Positions 62,230 through 64,000 of a stretch of 64,000 bases of DNA are shown piece after piece; positions within the stretch are counted from its first letter, which is position 1; each line of letters begins with the position of its first letter. Source of the stretch: Liolophura sinensis (taxonomy: Eukaryota; Mollusca; Polyplacophora; Chitonida; Chitonidae); contig NC_088300.1 of NCBI RefSeq assembly GCF_032854445.1, positions 37,660,458-37,724,457 of the forward strand. Reading direction: 5' to 3'. Below the pieces are notes generated by a model. It was not told where the DNA came from, made no database searches, and was given only the letters and a program-made list of their open reading frames with translations. The position numbers and the translations under genes were made by a program.

Positions 62230-62748
62230 TTAAATAAATAAATACAAAAGTTTACACATACCAACATTGTCACTGCATGGTAATGAATTACAAGCCAGAT
62301 ATACCGAAGTGACAAATCCTACCACCTGCAGGTTCATTTCAGCTGTCACTGTAAGTGATGACAAAACACAATGTAGTTGGTTAGTGATCAGCAAATTAGC
62401 CAGCCGTTGTGAAACCTTAGAAGATTTCTGAGCGGAGTCCTCTAAAATGAAGGCCTTTCTGTGCAAATGCATGGCATTAAATTAAAAATTTGACAGCAGA
62501 TTACCAATTATAAAATTGGGGCTGATTATTTTCTTCATGGACGTTAGTGCATTGTCGCTGTTCCAAGGTTTCTCCACCGGCCAGTGCACATCGGTTGCTG
62601 TCAATAACTCTTTAGGTACCACTGTCAAGCAGCCCAGATGACGGTGACTTTTAATTTTCCGTGCCATTGCGTTAGATAATGTCTTCAGCGAGTGTGTGAT
62701 TTCATCACACGGATGTCTGCAGTTTTTTCTGCCACAGAAAAGCGACAA
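62230..62748 (-). pseudogene. Weak candidate: unrecognised minus-strand coding segment with one in-frame stop
   Basis: The same minus frame is open for about 519 bases except for one TAA at 62479-62481. The first part includes ARKIKSHRHLGCLTVVPKEL and DVHWPVEKPWNSDNALTSMK; the second includes AFILEDSAQKSSKVSQRLAN. The composition is protein-like, but no family is recognised. It could be a broken transposon or gene exon, or a chance open frame. Confidence 0.15.
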
Positions 62749-62780
62749 CTAAGAGCCCCTCTCCACACAGACGGATTGCT

Positions 62781-62808
62781 TCACCGCCGACGAACTGATC
62801 GGCGGTGA
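62781..62808. other. Small perfect hairpin
   Basis: Ten-base arms TCACCGCCGA and TCGGCGGTGA around an eight-base loop. Confidence 0.7.
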
Positions 62809-62890
62809 TCTGACACAACAGGGCAATTAATCATCACAAATTATCTGTAAATTTTCGCTGGTATTAACGCATATATACATGTACCTTGAA

Positions 62891-62945
62891 TGCAATTTAG
62901 TTAAGTTTCGATTCATGCTTTCGCAAGAAACTTAACTAAAGTGCA
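62891..62945. other. Hairpin with 19-bp arms
   Basis: TGCAATTTAGTTAAGTTTC pairs with GAAACTTAACTAAAGTGCA with one mismatch across a 17-base loop. The size is compatible with a short MITE remnant or a microRNA-like fold. No known microRNA seed is claimed. Confidence 0.7.
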
Positions 62946-63379
62946 CTTTCGCGCTAATATTGTTATTTAAACTCTCATAATTCTTATGTTCTTATTTATC
63001 ACAACACAGGTGGAGATGAAATTCATCCCTCTTCGACCTATTTTCTCACGGGTAGCCTACTTCAGTTTATTTTTTCTCATTTTGTTTTCCACCTGTTATT
63101 CAGATTTTTTTTAACCCCTGTAATTCAGCACACCTATTGAGGGTCACCGGATCCTTTTCTCCCGGTCACATGTACATTTATAATTTTCACCACAGACAAT
63201 TGTGTTTGTTCAGTGATTCCGTTGTCTCGGCGTTCTGTTTACGGCAACTTTTCACATTTAAATTCTCCGTTTAATCACCTGGACAGTAGCGCTGTGCTAT
63301 ACCCATTAGACGCTCCAATTCCCAGCCCTCATCAAAAAGACAAAACCGGCTTTGTGGGTGACCCAAACCTCCAAACAGA

Positions 63380-63835
63380 ATGGTCGTGATGAGACGTTTT
63401 AATGGAGTATTTTTAGCCGAGGTTAGAACCCTGGCTCGGCGCTCGAGTCGTTCTGGGGGTAGGGGAGGGGACCTATGTGACACAGGGTCAATACCAGCAC
63501 GAATATCCAGCACAAGCACCATGCAGCTTCCCACACAGATGGTACAGTGCAGGTGTCACGGCCACCTTGCCATGTCAGACGTCCAAAACCACGGACGTGT
63601 GCTAAAATCGAGGACGTATAAGCCTGTCGATGAATCCACCGTGCATACCTGTACCTACAACTCTGCGTCGTCCTTCCTCTGCGCTACTTTAGGGTGCAAA
63701 TTGTGTCATGTAAGATGTTACGACATGTTGAAGAAGATCAAATATTCTGTGCAACCTGTAACTGAAGACGACCGGAAGTGGAGAGTAACTCTATGCTCCA
63801 AAAATCAGAGAAGACAACAAGCCAAGAGTAACTAA
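63380..63835 (+). CDS. Weak candidate: cysteine-rich open frame, possibly a terminal exon
   Basis: A frame of 151 codons. The first roughly 50 residues look like translated repeat or intron. From an acceptor-like CTTCCCACACAG ending at 63539, the remaining roughly 98 codons contain about eight cysteines (QCRCHGHLAM, HTCTYN, FLCATLGCKLCHVRCYDML) and a basic end. No family is recognised. It could be the last exon of an unknown gene, or chance. Confidence 0.25.
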   Translation: MVVMRRFNGVFLAEVRTLARRSSRSGGRGGDLCDTGSIPARISSTSTMQLPTQMVQCRCHGHLAMSDVQNHGRVLKSRTYKPVDESTVHTCTYNSASSFLCATLGCKLCHVRCYDMLKKIKYSVQPVTEDDRKWRVTLCSKNQRRQQAKSN

Positions 63836-64000
63836 AATGGGGTCTTCATTCGAGTTCATTTTCCATCCGAACTTGATGATGTTTGCAAGTTTGCACAAGG
63901 TGCGATGGGTGGAGCGGCGGGGAGCGTGGGAACGTGTGGCAGGTACCATACGCACGCGGCTTCCCCTGGGACATTATACTAAAGCCAGGTAATATTTGCG
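63836..64000. other. Window end
   Basis: GC-richer sequence with a GCAG|GTACCA donor-like site near 63942. Too short to interpret. Confidence 0.3.

Overview
The window is animal nuclear DNA, most likely from a marine mollusc or a close lophotrochozoan relative. Genes are split by GT-AG introns, intergenic DNA is AT-rich and long, and tRNA-derived SINEs are scattered through it. The common SINE family has a core of the type seen in mollusc genomes (TACGCCGTACTCAAG / CTTATACGACGGC). The species assignment is inference, because no search could be run.

Only two genes are clearly recognisable, both on the plus strand. At 692-8389 lies a ten-exon Delta-type Notch ligand (signal peptide, MNNL, DSL, nine EGF-like repeats, transmembrane segment, lysine-rich tail), with a 3' UTR to about 9.87 kb. 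At 52187-55641 lies a three-exon ChaC-type gamma-glutamylcyclotransferase, which degrades glutathione. About 42 kb between them holds no gene I can support. It contains SINEs, two adjacent minisatellites (31.1-32.1 and 32.8-33.9 kb), an inverted pair of about 200-bp dispersed repeats that brackets them, a palindromic MITE-like element at 50.2 kb, and simple repeats. The right end (55.6-64 kb) holds more SINE debris, hairpins and two weak coding candidates (62.2-62.7 kb minus; 63.4-63.8 kb plus).

The most interesting biological point is the neighbourhood. From memory, human DLL4 and CHAC1 (Botch, a reported inhibitor of Notch maturation) are also adjacent, in the same order and orientation. 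Delta followed by ChaC may therefore be an ancient linkage of a Notch ligand and a Notch regulator, and the long gene-free interval may hold Delta enhancers.

The most important technical point is that the 3' third of the Delta gene (6457-7500) needs five single-base frame changes to read through. All cysteines and the conserved tail motifs survive and the first seven exons are clean. This looks like uncorrected assembly indels or very recent decay rather than an old pseudogene. I saw no bacterial, phage or CRISPR-type system and no convincing previously undescribed molecular machine.
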